NCBI GenBank assembly: GCA_902761225.1
Contig: CACWJQ010000011.1
Coordinates: 1-64,000, forward strand
From: an uncultured Lachnospiraceae bacterium
Lineage (GTDB): Bacteria; Bacillota; Clostridia; Lachnospirales; Lachnospiraceae
Direction: 5' to 3'
Length of the DNA stretch: 64,000 bases
Numbering within the stretch: the first letter of the stretch is position 1; each line of letters starts with the position of its first letter. Under the pieces are notes generated by a model. The model did no database searches and was not told the DNA's origin. It saw only the letters and a list, made by a program, of their open reading frames with translations. Positions 18,450-26,191 of the stretch are shown piece by piece. The translations under genes and the position numbers were made by a program.

Positions 18450-19778
18450 ATGAAGAAAAATGATAAATCCACAATTAAAGAGAGGGATGCTGAAGCGTTT
18501 GATATCGAGGATCTTGATGCTGAAGTTTCTGATATATCTGCGAAGTCTGATGATAAGAACATGGATAACCCTGGGGATTCTCTCGAAGATGGTGACATCA
18601 TAGATATTGACGACTATCTCGAAAATGACAGATCTTCAGAGAAGGATAAGGCCGGATCAGAGGAGCTTAAGAGGTATAAGGCGAAGAGAAGAAAGGGCGC
18701 CATGCTCTACCGCATCTTCCTGCTTTCATGGATCTCTGCACTTCTTATAGTCATCGGATCGCTCTTAGGGAAATTCTATGATTATCTCGATAAGTATGAA
18801 ACGGATTATCGTGCATCCAGGCCTGAAGTGATCACAGAGGATCTGATGATGCTGTACAGAACCGGTGATATATCAGGGATATACGATAAGCTTACTCAAA
18901 AGCCCGCTGTAGGCGAATACGAAACGGAGAGTGAGCTTCTTGAGTATCTGCGTCCTCTGCTTGAACAGGGGCCTGTTTCTTTTACTCAGGACAGGGCGGA
19001 GAGCACGGAAGAGCATCCCGTGTTCCTGATAAGTTCCGGAGATAAGGTCATCTCAAGGGCAGAGTATCAGATGGTTCCCAAACTCAGCGATGACGATATT
19101 CCCAGGTGGGAACTTGCCTATCTTGATCTTCCCGCAGAGCCCGGGATATCCGTTGATGTGATATCACCTGCGAATATCTCTGTTTATATTAATGGGAAGA
19201 TCATGCCGGACACCAGCATTATATCAGCCGAAGAGGAAGCTCCGGTTCAGAAATATTTCCTTGAGTTCGAGGAGATCCCTCCCATGGTGGAGCACAGCTA
19301 TATGGGACTGTATCTTGAACCGAAGGTTACAGCGAAGGATCCTGATGGAAATGATGTCCCTATCCTTTATGACAGTTCAGTTAACAGATATGTCGTGGAC
19401 TATCCGAGAGATTGCCCTGACAGAGAAGAGCTGGAGGCCTACGCTTCCAGGGTTGTTGCATCATACGCCAGCTTTGTATCGGGGGACCTTGCAGAGAGCG
19501 AACTCAGGAAGTATTTTACACCCGACAATATTTTCCTCTACTACATGACTCACGCGGGACTTACCTATTTTACAAGGCATCTGGCAGAGGAGATACACAG
19601 CACGGAAGTGCTGGACTTTATCCGCTACACAGACGATTCATTCTATTGCGAAGTTAAGGTGGAGCAGTACCTTACCATGGAGTGGGGACCCCGAGAACCG
19701 GAGGTGCTGATCACCGATGGAAAATTCTATTTCGTTAAGCTCAATGACGAGTGGAAAGTCAGCGGGATAGAGTTCTGA
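18450..19778 (+). CDS. Uncharacterised single-pass membrane protein with acidic N-terminus
   Basis: 442 aa. Residues 1-75 are highly acidic and cytoplasmic, followed by a basic stretch (RYKAKRRKGAM) and one helix (about 82-105). The rest is extracellular; it begins with a short coiled segment and ends in a fold resembling small NTF2-like domains (YASFVSGDLAESELRKYF to NDEWKVSGIEF). No catalytic motif was recognised. The start is uncertain: neither this ATG nor the GTG at 18438 has a clear ribosome site. It is likely co-transcribed with the glycosidase-like gene and probably serves the cell envelope. It ends 1 bp from the convergent regulator. Confidence 0.6.
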   Translation: MKKNDKSTIKERDAEAFDIEDLDAEVSDISAKSDDKNMDNPGDSLEDGDIIDIDDYLENDRSSEKDKAGSEELKRYKAKRRKGAMLYRIFLLSWISALLIVIGSLLGKFYDYLDKYETDYRASRPEVITEDLMMLYRTGDISGIYDKLTQKPAVGEYETESELLEYLRPLLEQGPVSFTQDRAESTEEHPVFLISSGDKVISRAEYQMVPKLSDDDIPRWELAYLDLPAEPGISVDVISPANISVYINGKIMPDTSIISAEEEAPVQKYFLEFEEIPPMVEHSYMGLYLEPKVTAKDPDGNDVPILYDSSVNRYVVDYPRDCPDREELEAYASRVVASYASFVSGDLAESELRKYFTPDNIFLYYMTHAGLTYFTRHLAEEIHSTEVLDFIRYTDDSFYCEVKVEQYLTMEWGPREPEVLITDGKFYFVKLNDEWKVSGIEF

Positions 19779-19779
19779 G

Positions 19780-20469
19780 TTAATCGTAAGGTTCGTAGAT
19801 ATATCGTTTTATTCTTCTGTCGTAATGTATCGGAAAGCCTGCGCGTGTCAGGGTTTCGAAATCTCTCTGTCTTGTTCTTTCACTTGAATACGGGAAGATT
19901 GAGTAGTACTCAGCTTTCAAATCTGTGATATCCGGCAGTTCCGGTTTATCAGGGGCTTCATCAATAGTGTATTTCTCCGGATCTTCCTTCATCAATTCGT
20001 GAATGTAGAAATGATACATTTCAAGGTCATAGAGATATTCCGACACCGCTTCTGTGTCTGTCGGAGTAAGCGAGAAGATCAGAGTGCCAAGCCTGTACAG
20101 CCGTGTCAGGTGCTGATGCCTGCGTGCGCTTATCATTTCATCTTCGTTTCTGTTTCCGCCTTTTCTTTTATCCGCAGCGTTCTTTTTGGTATATCTTTTT
20201 TTGAATCTTCCCGATTTCTTTTCTACAGTGTTGGCCGATTGATCAGAGCTGATTTCAGTACTGCTCTCATCGTTGAGGATATAGTTATCATGCTTCCTGT
20301 CGTATTTCAGTTTCAGCAGGCCGCTTTCTCTCAGGTCATCAAGGTCGCGGTGAAGAGTTCTTTTAGATATCCCGAAACGTCTGATGAGTTCCGAAGGACC
20401 GTGGTATTCGGTCATTCTGATATTGAAGTATATATTCAACTGTCTCAGTATTTTCTCTTTATTGCTCAA
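19780..20469 (-). CDS. DeoR/HTH_11-like transcriptional regulator with two HTH-like segments
   Basis: 229 aa, TTG start with AAGGGA 7 nt upstream. An N-terminal winged HTH (about 1-62) has the recognition helix SKRTLHRDLDDL. A basic, low-complexity linker (about 70-110) follows. Near the C-terminus SERTRQRDFETLTRAGFPI repeats the HTH pattern typical of WYL/DeoR regulators, so the protein may hold two DNA-binding heads with a helical bundle between. No ligand domain is recognised. It is divergent from the AAA+ gene at 20589, whose control is its most likely task. Confidence 0.7.
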   Translation of the reverse strand: MSNKEKILRQLNIYFNIRMTEYHGPSELIRRFGISKRTLHRDLDDLRESGLLKLKYDRKHDNYILNDESSTEISSDQSANTVEKKSGRFKKRYTKKNAADKRKGGNRNEDEMISARRHQHLTRLYRLGTLIFSLTPTDTEAVSEYLYDLEMYHFYIHELMKEDPEKYTIDEAPDKPELPDITDLKAEYYSIFPYSSERTRQRDFETLTRAGFPIHYDRRIKRYIYEPYD

Positions 20470-20543
20470 TTTTCATCCCTTCATACCCTGATTTTATCAC
20501 CTTTTTAAGGTTTTCGCCACCAAGATGGCACTCTGCGTTTTTC

Positions 20544-20568
20544 GCGTGTTGTATATTTTCCATACACG
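20544..20568. promoter_or_regulatory. Possible operator between regulator and AAA+ gene
   Basis: Inverted arms CGTGT and ACACG enclose TATATT, a -10-like box for the + strand gene, within the 119-bp divergent gap. Short arms make this a weak call. Confidence 0.3.
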
Positions 20569-20588
20569 AAGAAACAGGAGGTGCGAAC

Positions 20589-22652
20589 ATGATCTTTTAT
20601 GAATATAAGATTTTATTCCGGGACAGGGATATAAAGGGGGATGGGCTTGTAAGACACCTGTCAGTGGATCCGCAGTCGGAAAACTTTGAGAAGGAATTCT
20701 GCAGCGTGATCGAAAGAGCTAATAAGAGCATGAAGAATCTTGGAAGGGATGGCAATACGATCATCGCTCAGATCTATAGTGCAATACCCGGTGAACTTTT
20801 CATTGTTATGGCATGTAGTGATACCTGTAACGGAGGAACGGACTGCACTGAAATGGTCTGCAGATATCTTGAAAAAAATTATGCCATTGAAGTGATAGAA
20901 GTGACAGATGTGTCAGAAATCTCAGCACAGGATTTTTCTGACAGGATAGAAAAGGGAAATGATGAAGGTTTCATAGCAAGGTGGAGGAACTTCGATATCC
21001 AGGTGGATTACTTTAACAATAATGACTTCAATCTCTATGAGATCATTCCCGAAAAGAAAAACCTCACAAAGGATGAAGCACTGAACAGGGCAGCAGAACT
21101 CATGGGGGATAAGAGCCTGATTGAAGAGATAGAAAGGATATATTCACCGGATAATCAGAAAGGCTTTTTCGGGATACCCGTGCATTATAAGCTTTCCGTG
21201 ACATGCAGGGATGCGGCAAAGGGAATGATAGAACTGCTTGTCGGAGCACTGATGACAAACGGAAGACTGATCGGATCGAGGATCAACTATCTGTCGGATA
21301 TCACCGAGAACTGCTTTAATGATCATGATGTTGAAAAAATCTTCAAGTATGGTGAAGGAACTGTTCTCGCAATAGAGATGGCAGGAGATGAAGAAGATCA
21401 CGGAAGCTATGCATCATCATATCAGAAGGTTATGGAGTTCTATGAAAAACTGATACTAAAGCATCAGATGAAAACCCTATGCATATTCGTCGACCTGTCC
21501 GGGAAGGAGGGATTTGGCGGTGCCATGGTCAATAAGATGGCAGAGGCTCTTGATATTATCGATATCCGTGAAGGATGCGGCGGAAGAAATGAGGCGGTGC
21601 AGTATTTTCTCTACAGAGCCTTGAGGGATGGGAATGAGATTGAAGAAAAGAAAGTACGGTCCCTGTTCTCCGAGCGTAAGCAGTACACCGCAGGAGAGGT
21701 TGATGAGAAGTATTCTGAGTGGGTGAGAAGCGGGTTGAAAGACAGGATCTACAGAGCCTACAGGGAATGTTCAACCGTAAGTGTTGACAAGGCAGTCACG
21801 GTGAATGAGCCCTATCAGGAACTTCAGAACATGATCGGACTTGATGAGATCAAGAAGGTGGTGGATGAGATTGTTGATGCTGCAGCTGTCAGAAAGCTCA
21901 GGAGCAAAATGGGACTCGACAGCACGGATGCATCACTTCATATGATCTTCACCGGTAATCCCGGAAGTGCCAAGACAACCGTTGCAAGGCTTGTGGCTCA
22001 GATTCTCAAGAAAGAGGGAGTACTGGAGAGCGGACATCTTGTTGAATGCGGAAGAGCGGAACTTGTCGGAAAGTATGTCGGATGGACAGCGAAGAATGTA
22101 TGCAGGTATTTCAGGATGGCAAGAGGTGGAGTGCTTTTTATCGATGAGGCATACTCGCTTGTTGATGACAGTCATTCCTTCGGTGATGAAGCAATCAACA
22201 CGATAGTTCAGGAGATGGAGAATCACAGAAATGACACTGTAGTGATTTTTGCCGGATATCCGGATAAGATGGAAGACTTCCTTGCAAGAAATGAAGGGCT
22301 CAGGAGCAGGATAGCATTTCATCTTGAATTTCCGGATTATGACGGTGATGAACTGTACAGGATCCTCGAACTCATGGTTCATAAAAGAGGTCTGAAGCTT
22401 GGAAAGGGTGCGGAAGATGTGTGCAGGGAGATCCTTGATGGAGCATGCAGTGTTCCGGATTTCGGAAACGGCAGGTATGTCCGCAATCTGATTGAGAAGG
22501 CACAGATGAGCCAGTCACACAGGATAGTCAGGGAATATAAGGGAAAGAAGATCGGAAAGACGGTTGTGAAGACCCTGATGCCTGAAGACTTTGAACCCGG
22601 TGAGGTCAGGACGAAGAAACCTGAGAAGAGGCAGATAGGATTCTGGGTGTAG
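20589..22652 (+). CDS. CbxX/CfxQ (SpoVK)-type AAA+ ATPase with degenerate first domain
   Basis: 687 aa. The C-terminal third is a complete AAA+ module of the CbxX/CfxQ family: Walker A TGNPGSAKTTVARL (near residue 457), LVGKYVGWTAKNV pore-side loop, Walker B GVLFIDEAYSL, sensor region VIFAGYPDKMEDF and an Arg-finger zone NEGLRSRIAFHLEF. Residues about 180-350 (GIPVHYKLSV onward) look like a second AAA fold that has lost its Walker A. The first 150 residues are unique. Relatives act as remodelling chaperones; the substrate here is unknown. AACAGGAGG site. Heads a run with two uncharacterised genes. Confidence 0.82.
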   Translation: MIFYEYKILFRDRDIKGDGLVRHLSVDPQSENFEKEFCSVIERANKSMKNLGRDGNTIIAQIYSAIPGELFIVMACSDTCNGGTDCTEMVCRYLEKNYAIEVIEVTDVSEISAQDFSDRIEKGNDEGFIARWRNFDIQVDYFNNNDFNLYEIIPEKKNLTKDEALNRAAELMGDKSLIEEIERIYSPDNQKGFFGIPVHYKLSVTCRDAAKGMIELLVGALMTNGRLIGSRINYLSDITENCFNDHDVEKIFKYGEGTVLAIEMAGDEEDHGSYASSYQKVMEFYEKLILKHQMKTLCIFVDLSGKEGFGGAMVNKMAEALDIIDIREGCGGRNEAVQYFLYRALRDGNEIEEKKVRSLFSERKQYTAGEVDEKYSEWVRSGLKDRIYRAYRECSTVSVDKAVTVNEPYQELQNMIGLDEIKKVVDEIVDAAAVRKLRSKMGLDSTDASLHMIFTGNPGSAKTTVARLVAQILKKEGVLESGHLVECGRAELVGKYVGWTAKNVCRYFRMARGGVLFIDEAYSLVDDSHSFGDEAINTIVQEMENHRNDTVVIFAGYPDKMEDFLARNEGLRSRIAFHLEFPDYDGDELYRILELMVHKRGLKLGKGAEDVCREILDGACSVPDFGNGRYVRNLIEKAQMSQSHRIVREYKGKKIGKTVVKTLMPEDFEPGEVRTKKPEKRQIGFWV

Positions 22653-22766
22653 ATGGTATGTGCTGTCGGGGACATGGATAAATCGGAGAGACAGACAAGA
22701 GATATCGGATTCCGGGTTTGACCTGTATGGTATCAGAGAATAAAATTATGATATATGGCATGCGGT

Positions 22767-22790
22767 TCAGGACCTGCAGAAGTGTCCTGA
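22767..22790. repeat. Inverted repeat before the 22808 gene
   Basis: TCAGGAC and GTCCTGA, perfect 7-bp arms 10 bp apart, directly before the ribosome site of the next gene. It could be an RNA hairpin limiting translation or a protein site. Confidence 0.4.
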
Positions 22791-22807
22791 GATGATTGGA
22801 GACGGAT

Positions 22808-23527
22808 ATGGCTGATAAGATTGAGATACTTTACGAATCGGATCTGTGGGATAAGAGCGGAGAGTGTGAACTGCTGTTTCTTGCCTTTGACGGTGACCAC
22901 CTGTATGGCAGGGAAAAGTATGAAGGCAGGAGTATGAAGATACGTGTAGCTCCAAGGAAGTTCAGGCGTTATTCCGTTAAGGATACGGATCAGTGCAGAA
23001 TGGTTTATTTCAGCACGAAGAAAGGCTATCACATCTGGAATCTCATATGGGAAGAGAAAGATGACGAGAATGTAATTGATACAGAGAAATGGCTTGCCTT
23101 TGCAAGAACCCGTCTTGACGCTGCAGGAGACTATCCGATTTCGAAAGAACTCATAGAGAACCTGTCCGGGGTAAGCGGAAGATTTGTCTTTGGCACGGAA
23201 GGCTGTATTATCCACAGAGATATAAGCGGCGGTGACTGGGGACAGGATGAGCTTGTTATCTGTTACAGCGGATCGAATGTATCGATGGGTTCAGGGAAAG
23301 TATTCAGGATCCGCATTGACAGTCACACGAACCTGACTGAGCAGATGGAGAAACTGATGCCCTCGCTGCGAGGCAATAAATGGAATGAAGAGATGATCAG
23401 AGATCTTGTTAAGACCCTCGATACATACGATTCCGACACATATATAGACATGACCAATGCAAGCGGGAACTTCTCACGCCTGCAGATAAGAATGGATGGA
23501 GGAAAAATCACAGAGGCCTTAAGATAA
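22808..23527 (+). CDS. Uncharacterised protein
   Basis: 239 aa, not recognised. No signal peptide, membrane helix or catalytic motif is visible; beta-rich throughout, with an aromatic N-terminal half (FRRYSVKDTD, GYHIWNLIWEE) and a C-terminal segment describing a helical pair plus SRLQIRMDGG. The start was placed at the ATG behind TTGGAG; an in-frame ATG at 22796 is possible. It lies 155 bp after the AAA+ gene and 34 bp before the next gene, all on one strand, so it may be a partner or substrate of the ATPase. Confidence 0.6.
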   Translation: MADKIEILYESDLWDKSGECELLFLAFDGDHLYGREKYEGRSMKIRVAPRKFRRYSVKDTDQCRMVYFSTKKGYHIWNLIWEEKDDENVIDTEKWLAFARTRLDAAGDYPISKELIENLSGVSGRFVFGTEGCIIHRDISGGDWGQDELVICYSGSNVSMGSGKVFRIRIDSHTNLTEQMEKLMPSLRGNKWNEEMIRDLVKTLDTYDSDTYIDMTNASGNFSRLQIRMDGGKITEALR

Positions 23528-23561
23528 TGTGATAACCTGACGATAAAGAAGGAGCGGACTT

Positions 23562-24326
23562 ATGAAATACCAATATCCTTTTGGCGAATATGTTCACAGA
23601 CTGGTCCAGCAGGATCAGACGCCTAAGAAGGTGTTTGTCCTTGGAGTATATGCAAGTGCTGTGCATGCAAGATGGGAAAAGGATGGAAAGACTATCTGCA
23701 ATGCACTTGCTGTTGCAAGTGAACCGAAGATCTTCTGGGATGGAAATCAGGAAGAAGCAAGGAGCATAATTGACAGGATCAGGATTCCTGAGGAACTTGG
23801 CAGGCTTGTACCTACAGATAAGGATCTTAACGGTCCTTCTGCAAGAGTACTGGATGAGGATATTCTGAAGCCACTCGGATTTACCCGTGATGATGCATGG
23901 CTTTGCGACTGCCTTCCCGAGACCAGACTGAATGGCAATCAGCAGAGAACCATAGCGAAGAATTATGAACCGCTCATAAAGAAGTATGGACTTAATCCTG
24001 TTACGGTTCCTGACAGGCCATATCTGTTCTGCGACTGTAAGAGGGCGAAGGAGATAACTGAGGAATTGAAGAAATCCCAGGCAGAACTTCTTGTTCTTTT
24101 GGGAGACGTTCCCATCTGCCAGTATCTGAGACGTGTATGTAAAGTGCCGTACAGATACCTTCGTGAGTATTCTGATATGTATGGATATGGAAAAGCAACT
24201 CCTGTGATCATAGATGGAAGAGAAATTCATGTGCTGCCTCTTGCTCACCCCCGCCAGATCGGAGCGCTTGGACGGAGCAGTAGGAAGTGGTTTGATATTC
24301 ATCATGACTGGGAAAAAATTTTGTGA
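23562..24326 (+). CDS. Uracil-DNA glycosylase-superfamily-like protein
   Basis: 254 aa. The N-terminal KKVFVLGVYASAVHARW resembles UDG motif 1 (GxxP-type loop) and the C-terminal LPLAHPRQIGALGRSS resembles motif 2 (HPS-type loop), separated by the usual distance. Between them, ILKPLGFTRDDAWLCDCLPE fits the family's core. These enzymes excise damaged bases, but the key Asp/Asn of motif 1 is not obvious, so it may bind rather than cut. AAGGAGCGG site. Several Cys (CDCLPE, FCDCKRA) could hold a metal or cluster. Last gene of the AAA+ block. Confidence 0.5.
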   Translation: MKYQYPFGEYVHRLVQQDQTPKKVFVLGVYASAVHARWEKDGKTICNALAVASEPKIFWDGNQEEARSIIDRIRIPEELGRLVPTDKDLNGPSARVLDEDILKPLGFTRDDAWLCDCLPETRLNGNQQRTIAKNYEPLIKKYGLNPVTVPDRPYLFCDCKRAKEITEELKKSQAELLVLLGDVPICQYLRRVCKVPYRYLREYSDMYGYGKATPVIIDGREIHVLPLAHPRQIGALGRSSRKWFDIHHDWEKIL

Positions 24327-24332
24327 AATCTG

Positions 24333-24361
24333 TTGACATGATCGTCATGTCGGGATATACT
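24333..24361 (+). promoter_or_regulatory. Strong promoter with built-in palindromic operator
   Basis: TTGACA (24333-24338), 17 bp, TATACT (24356-24361). The spacer and -35 together form the palindrome GACATGA-TCG-TCATGTC (24335-24351). Such placement is typical of a repressor-controlled promoter. It begins 7 bp after the stop of the preceding gene. Confidence 0.7.
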
Positions 24362-24367
24362 TCACAC

Positions 24368-24471
24368 ACAACAGAAAAATAAGCTGATCCAAGAGGGACC
24401 GGTATTTAGATAATCGATTTTGGGCTAGAAGTCTACCCATTTATCGAAAATCTAAATACCGGTCCCTTTTT
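24368..24471 (+). ncRNA. Small RNA candidate made almost entirely of one long hairpin
   Basis: Between the promoter at 24333 and the T-run at 24467 lies about 100 nt with no ORF. Arms GGGACCGGTATTTAGAT (24395-24411) and ATCTAAATACCGGTCCC (24450-24466) pair perfectly over 17 bp. Inside, TCGAT/ATCGA, TGGG/CCCA and TAG/CTA continue the stem up to a 4-nt loop. The five T after it make it also a terminator. It may be a regulatory RNA or an elaborate terminator for the upstream genes; the dedicated promoter favours the former. Confidence 0.5.
24450..24471 (+). terminator. Terminator arm and T-run of the long hairpin
   Basis: The 3' arm of the 17-bp stem ends in GGTCCC and runs into TTTTT, stopping transcription before the structured leader of the next operon. 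Confidence 0.75.
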
Positions 24472-24485
24472 GCGTTCATTTGTTC

Positions 24486-24600
24486 GGAACGGTCAGTTCC
24501 TTGACAACTGAATATCGCTCTCCCGCCCGGGCGACAGCCGGGGAAGCACAGCCATGACCCGCATTCAGCGGCGAGCGTGCCAAGGCTGGTGGCGGGAGAG
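24486..24600 (+). promoter_or_regulatory. GC-rich structured leader upstream of the second AAA+ gene
   Basis: A small hairpin GGAAC/GTTCC (24486-24500) precedes a closed element: CTCTCCCGCC (24518-24527) pairs with GGCGGGAGAG (24591-24600) over 10 perfect bp. Inside are CAGCC/GGCTG (24549-24553 with 24584-24588) and CCGC-ATTCA-GCGG (24559-24571). GCAC (24546-24549) and GTGC (24577-24580) could form a competing or pseudoknot pairing. The element is clearly richer in G+C than its surroundings and ends 45 bp before the start codon. A 5'-UTR regulatory RNA is the best reading; no known riboswitch class matched. Confidence 0.5.
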
Positions 24601-24644
24601 GACGTACCCCATTAACCACCTAACATATGACAGGAGGTCAGCTT

Positions 24645-25664
24645 ATGGAAAATAACAACATTCATGTCGTTCAGAGATATGTCCCCTGGTATTCCGATGA
24701 TTACAGGATCTCTTCCCGCTCTACGGTATCAGGCTCTCATAACTATCTTGCTCTTACCCCTGTGCAGATCAGGGATGAGCTTCTGAAGGCTGTTATCGAT
24801 CAGGATGATGCATGCAAGAAAGTTGCAATGATGGTATATCAGCATCTTCACGGTCACCGCTTTGTCGGAATGCTCGCAGGCCCCACCGGTTCCGGCAAGT
24901 CCTTTATCGCTGAGAAGCTGAAGGATATGTTCCCCGAACTTGTATATATCAGGGATGTTTCCAATGTCACCTGTGATGGCTGGTCCGGCGGAAAGAAGGT
25001 CTCAACACTCTTTTCCGATGTGCCTGTTCCTGACAGGAATTCCGGTCGCATTCAGCCCATCATCTTCCTTGACGAGTGTGACAAGCTCTTCTCCCCGAAG
25101 ATAAACAGCGGTCGGGAGAATGTCAGTGAAACCGTGCAGGCAGAATTCCTCACGGTCATCCACGGCGGAGAACTCAGGGTTCCTGATTCCGATATAGACA
25201 GAAGATTCTCTACCATCGATACCTCAGGAATCAGCTTCATGTTCGCAGGTGCATTCGAGAAAACGGCAGGACAGATTGCTGAAAATGAATCCGGTCCTAT
25301 GCTCGGCTTTGGTTCGAGTCTTTCCAAGGCTAAGTCCTATGACAGGGAACTTACGATGGAAGACATCCACGAGGCAGGCTGCATCAACGAACTCTGCGGC
25401 AGGATCCACAGACTTGTGAACCTTAATCCTTTCTCTGAAGAAGCTTTCCGCAAGATCCTTGATGATCATGTAAAGGGCCCTGTGCATGAACTTGAGGAAG
25501 AGTTCGGAATGCCGATAATCATCAGCAGTGAGCGCTGTGATGAAATTGCTCATAAGGCCTACTCAAGCGGTCTCGGTATCCGCGGTATGAAAAATTCCAT
25601 CCGCGAATATATCTATGACATGATGTGGAGCGACAGCCGCCTCAAGACATTCGAGATTGCCTGA
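24645..25664 (+). CDS. ClpX-like AAA+ ATPase
   Basis: 339 aa. Walker A LAGPTGSGKSFIAEKL (near residue 78), Walker B PIIFLDECDKLF, sensor 1 in FMFAGAFEKT and a C-terminal small domain ending SSGLGIRGMKNSIREYI follow the plan of ClpX/HslU-type unfoldases, but there is no zinc-binding N-domain and the first 40 residues are unlike ClpX. The IGF-type peptidase-docking loop of ClpX was not seen. It is thus probably a stand-alone remodelling ATPase of an accessory system. AGGAGG lies 8 nt before this ATG. The two small and large unknown genes behind it run on the same strand. Confidence 0.75.
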   Translation: MENNNIHVVQRYVPWYSDDYRISSRSTVSGSHNYLALTPVQIRDELLKAVIDQDDACKKVAMMVYQHLHGHRFVGMLAGPTGSGKSFIAEKLKDMFPELVYIRDVSNVTCDGWSGGKKVSTLFSDVPVPDRNSGRIQPIIFLDECDKLFSPKINSGRENVSETVQAEFLTVIHGGELRVPDSDIDRRFSTIDTSGISFMFAGAFEKTAGQIAENESGPMLGFGSSLSKAKSYDRELTMEDIHEAGCINELCGRIHRLVNLNPFSEEAFRKILDDHVKGPVHELEEEFGMPIIISSERCDEIAHKAYSSGLGIRGMKNSIREYIYDMMWSDSRLKTFEIA

Positions 25665-25761
25665 ACGTGACCATATGACTTGCCACCATCGTCCGACAGC
25701 CTGATTCAGAGAACCAATGCAACTCAACAATTAACACTACCCTTTAAAGGAGGACATGCTC

Positions 25762-26091
25762 ATGATGCATCTTGAATACAAAAAGAACAGCTACCTTGGA
25801 ACCCACATCCACATCCAGCCTGATCACGAAAGCGATGTGCCCAGGCTCAGGGAAGTGGTTATGAACAACCTGAACATCAAGAATCCCACAGTAAGCTTTG
25901 CACTTAAGATGAATGCCGGAGAATTTGATGGTATCCCCGAAAAAGCTGTTGCTGCCGAAGCGGAAGTTGCGAATATCCTGTCCGAGCTGTGGGACGATCA
26001 GTACAGTATGAATGTCCTGATGCTCCTTGCAAGAGCCATGCAGGAGATCGTTGATCTGAAGTTGAAGGACAGCGATACATACAGATCGTGA
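25762..26091 (+). CDS. Uncharacterised small protein
   Basis: 109 aa, not recognised. An N-terminal beta part (LGTHIHIQPDHESD) is followed by two or three helices, the last with LLARAMQEIVDLKLKD. No membrane helix or cysteine pair. AAAGGAGGA sits 8 nt before this ATG; an earlier in-frame ATG (25756) is too close to it. It lies between the ClpX-like ATPase and a 640-residue coiled-coil protein, suggesting an adaptor or subunit of the same system; that role is inferred from position only. Confidence 0.65.
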   Translation: MMHLEYKKNSYLGTHIHIQPDHESDVPRLREVVMNNLNIKNPTVSFALKMNAGEFDGIPEKAVAAEAEVANILSELWDDQYSMNVLMLLARAMQEIVDLKLKDSDTYRS

Positions 26092-26191
26092 AGCAGCTTT
26101 GTTCGTAAAAATCCCGAAAAAATGTTAAAATTAAAAATAGTTCTGCTCAGAAAATTTATGAACAGAACCTTATGCTACAGGAGGACGGATC

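Noticed and set aside
24395-24466. Long inverted repeat as a miniature transposable element
   Set aside because: No target-site duplication flanks it, it has a promoter before and a T-run after it, and no other copy is seen in the window.
24523-24532. CCGCCCGGGC, resembling the 3' signature of ZTP (pfl) riboswitches
   Set aside because: The signature sits at the 5' side of the element and the first ZTP subdomain is not found upstream.
25311-25320. GGTTCGAGTC, like a tRNA T-loop
   Set aside because: It lies inside the ClpX-like coding sequence and no acceptor or anticodon stem surrounds it.
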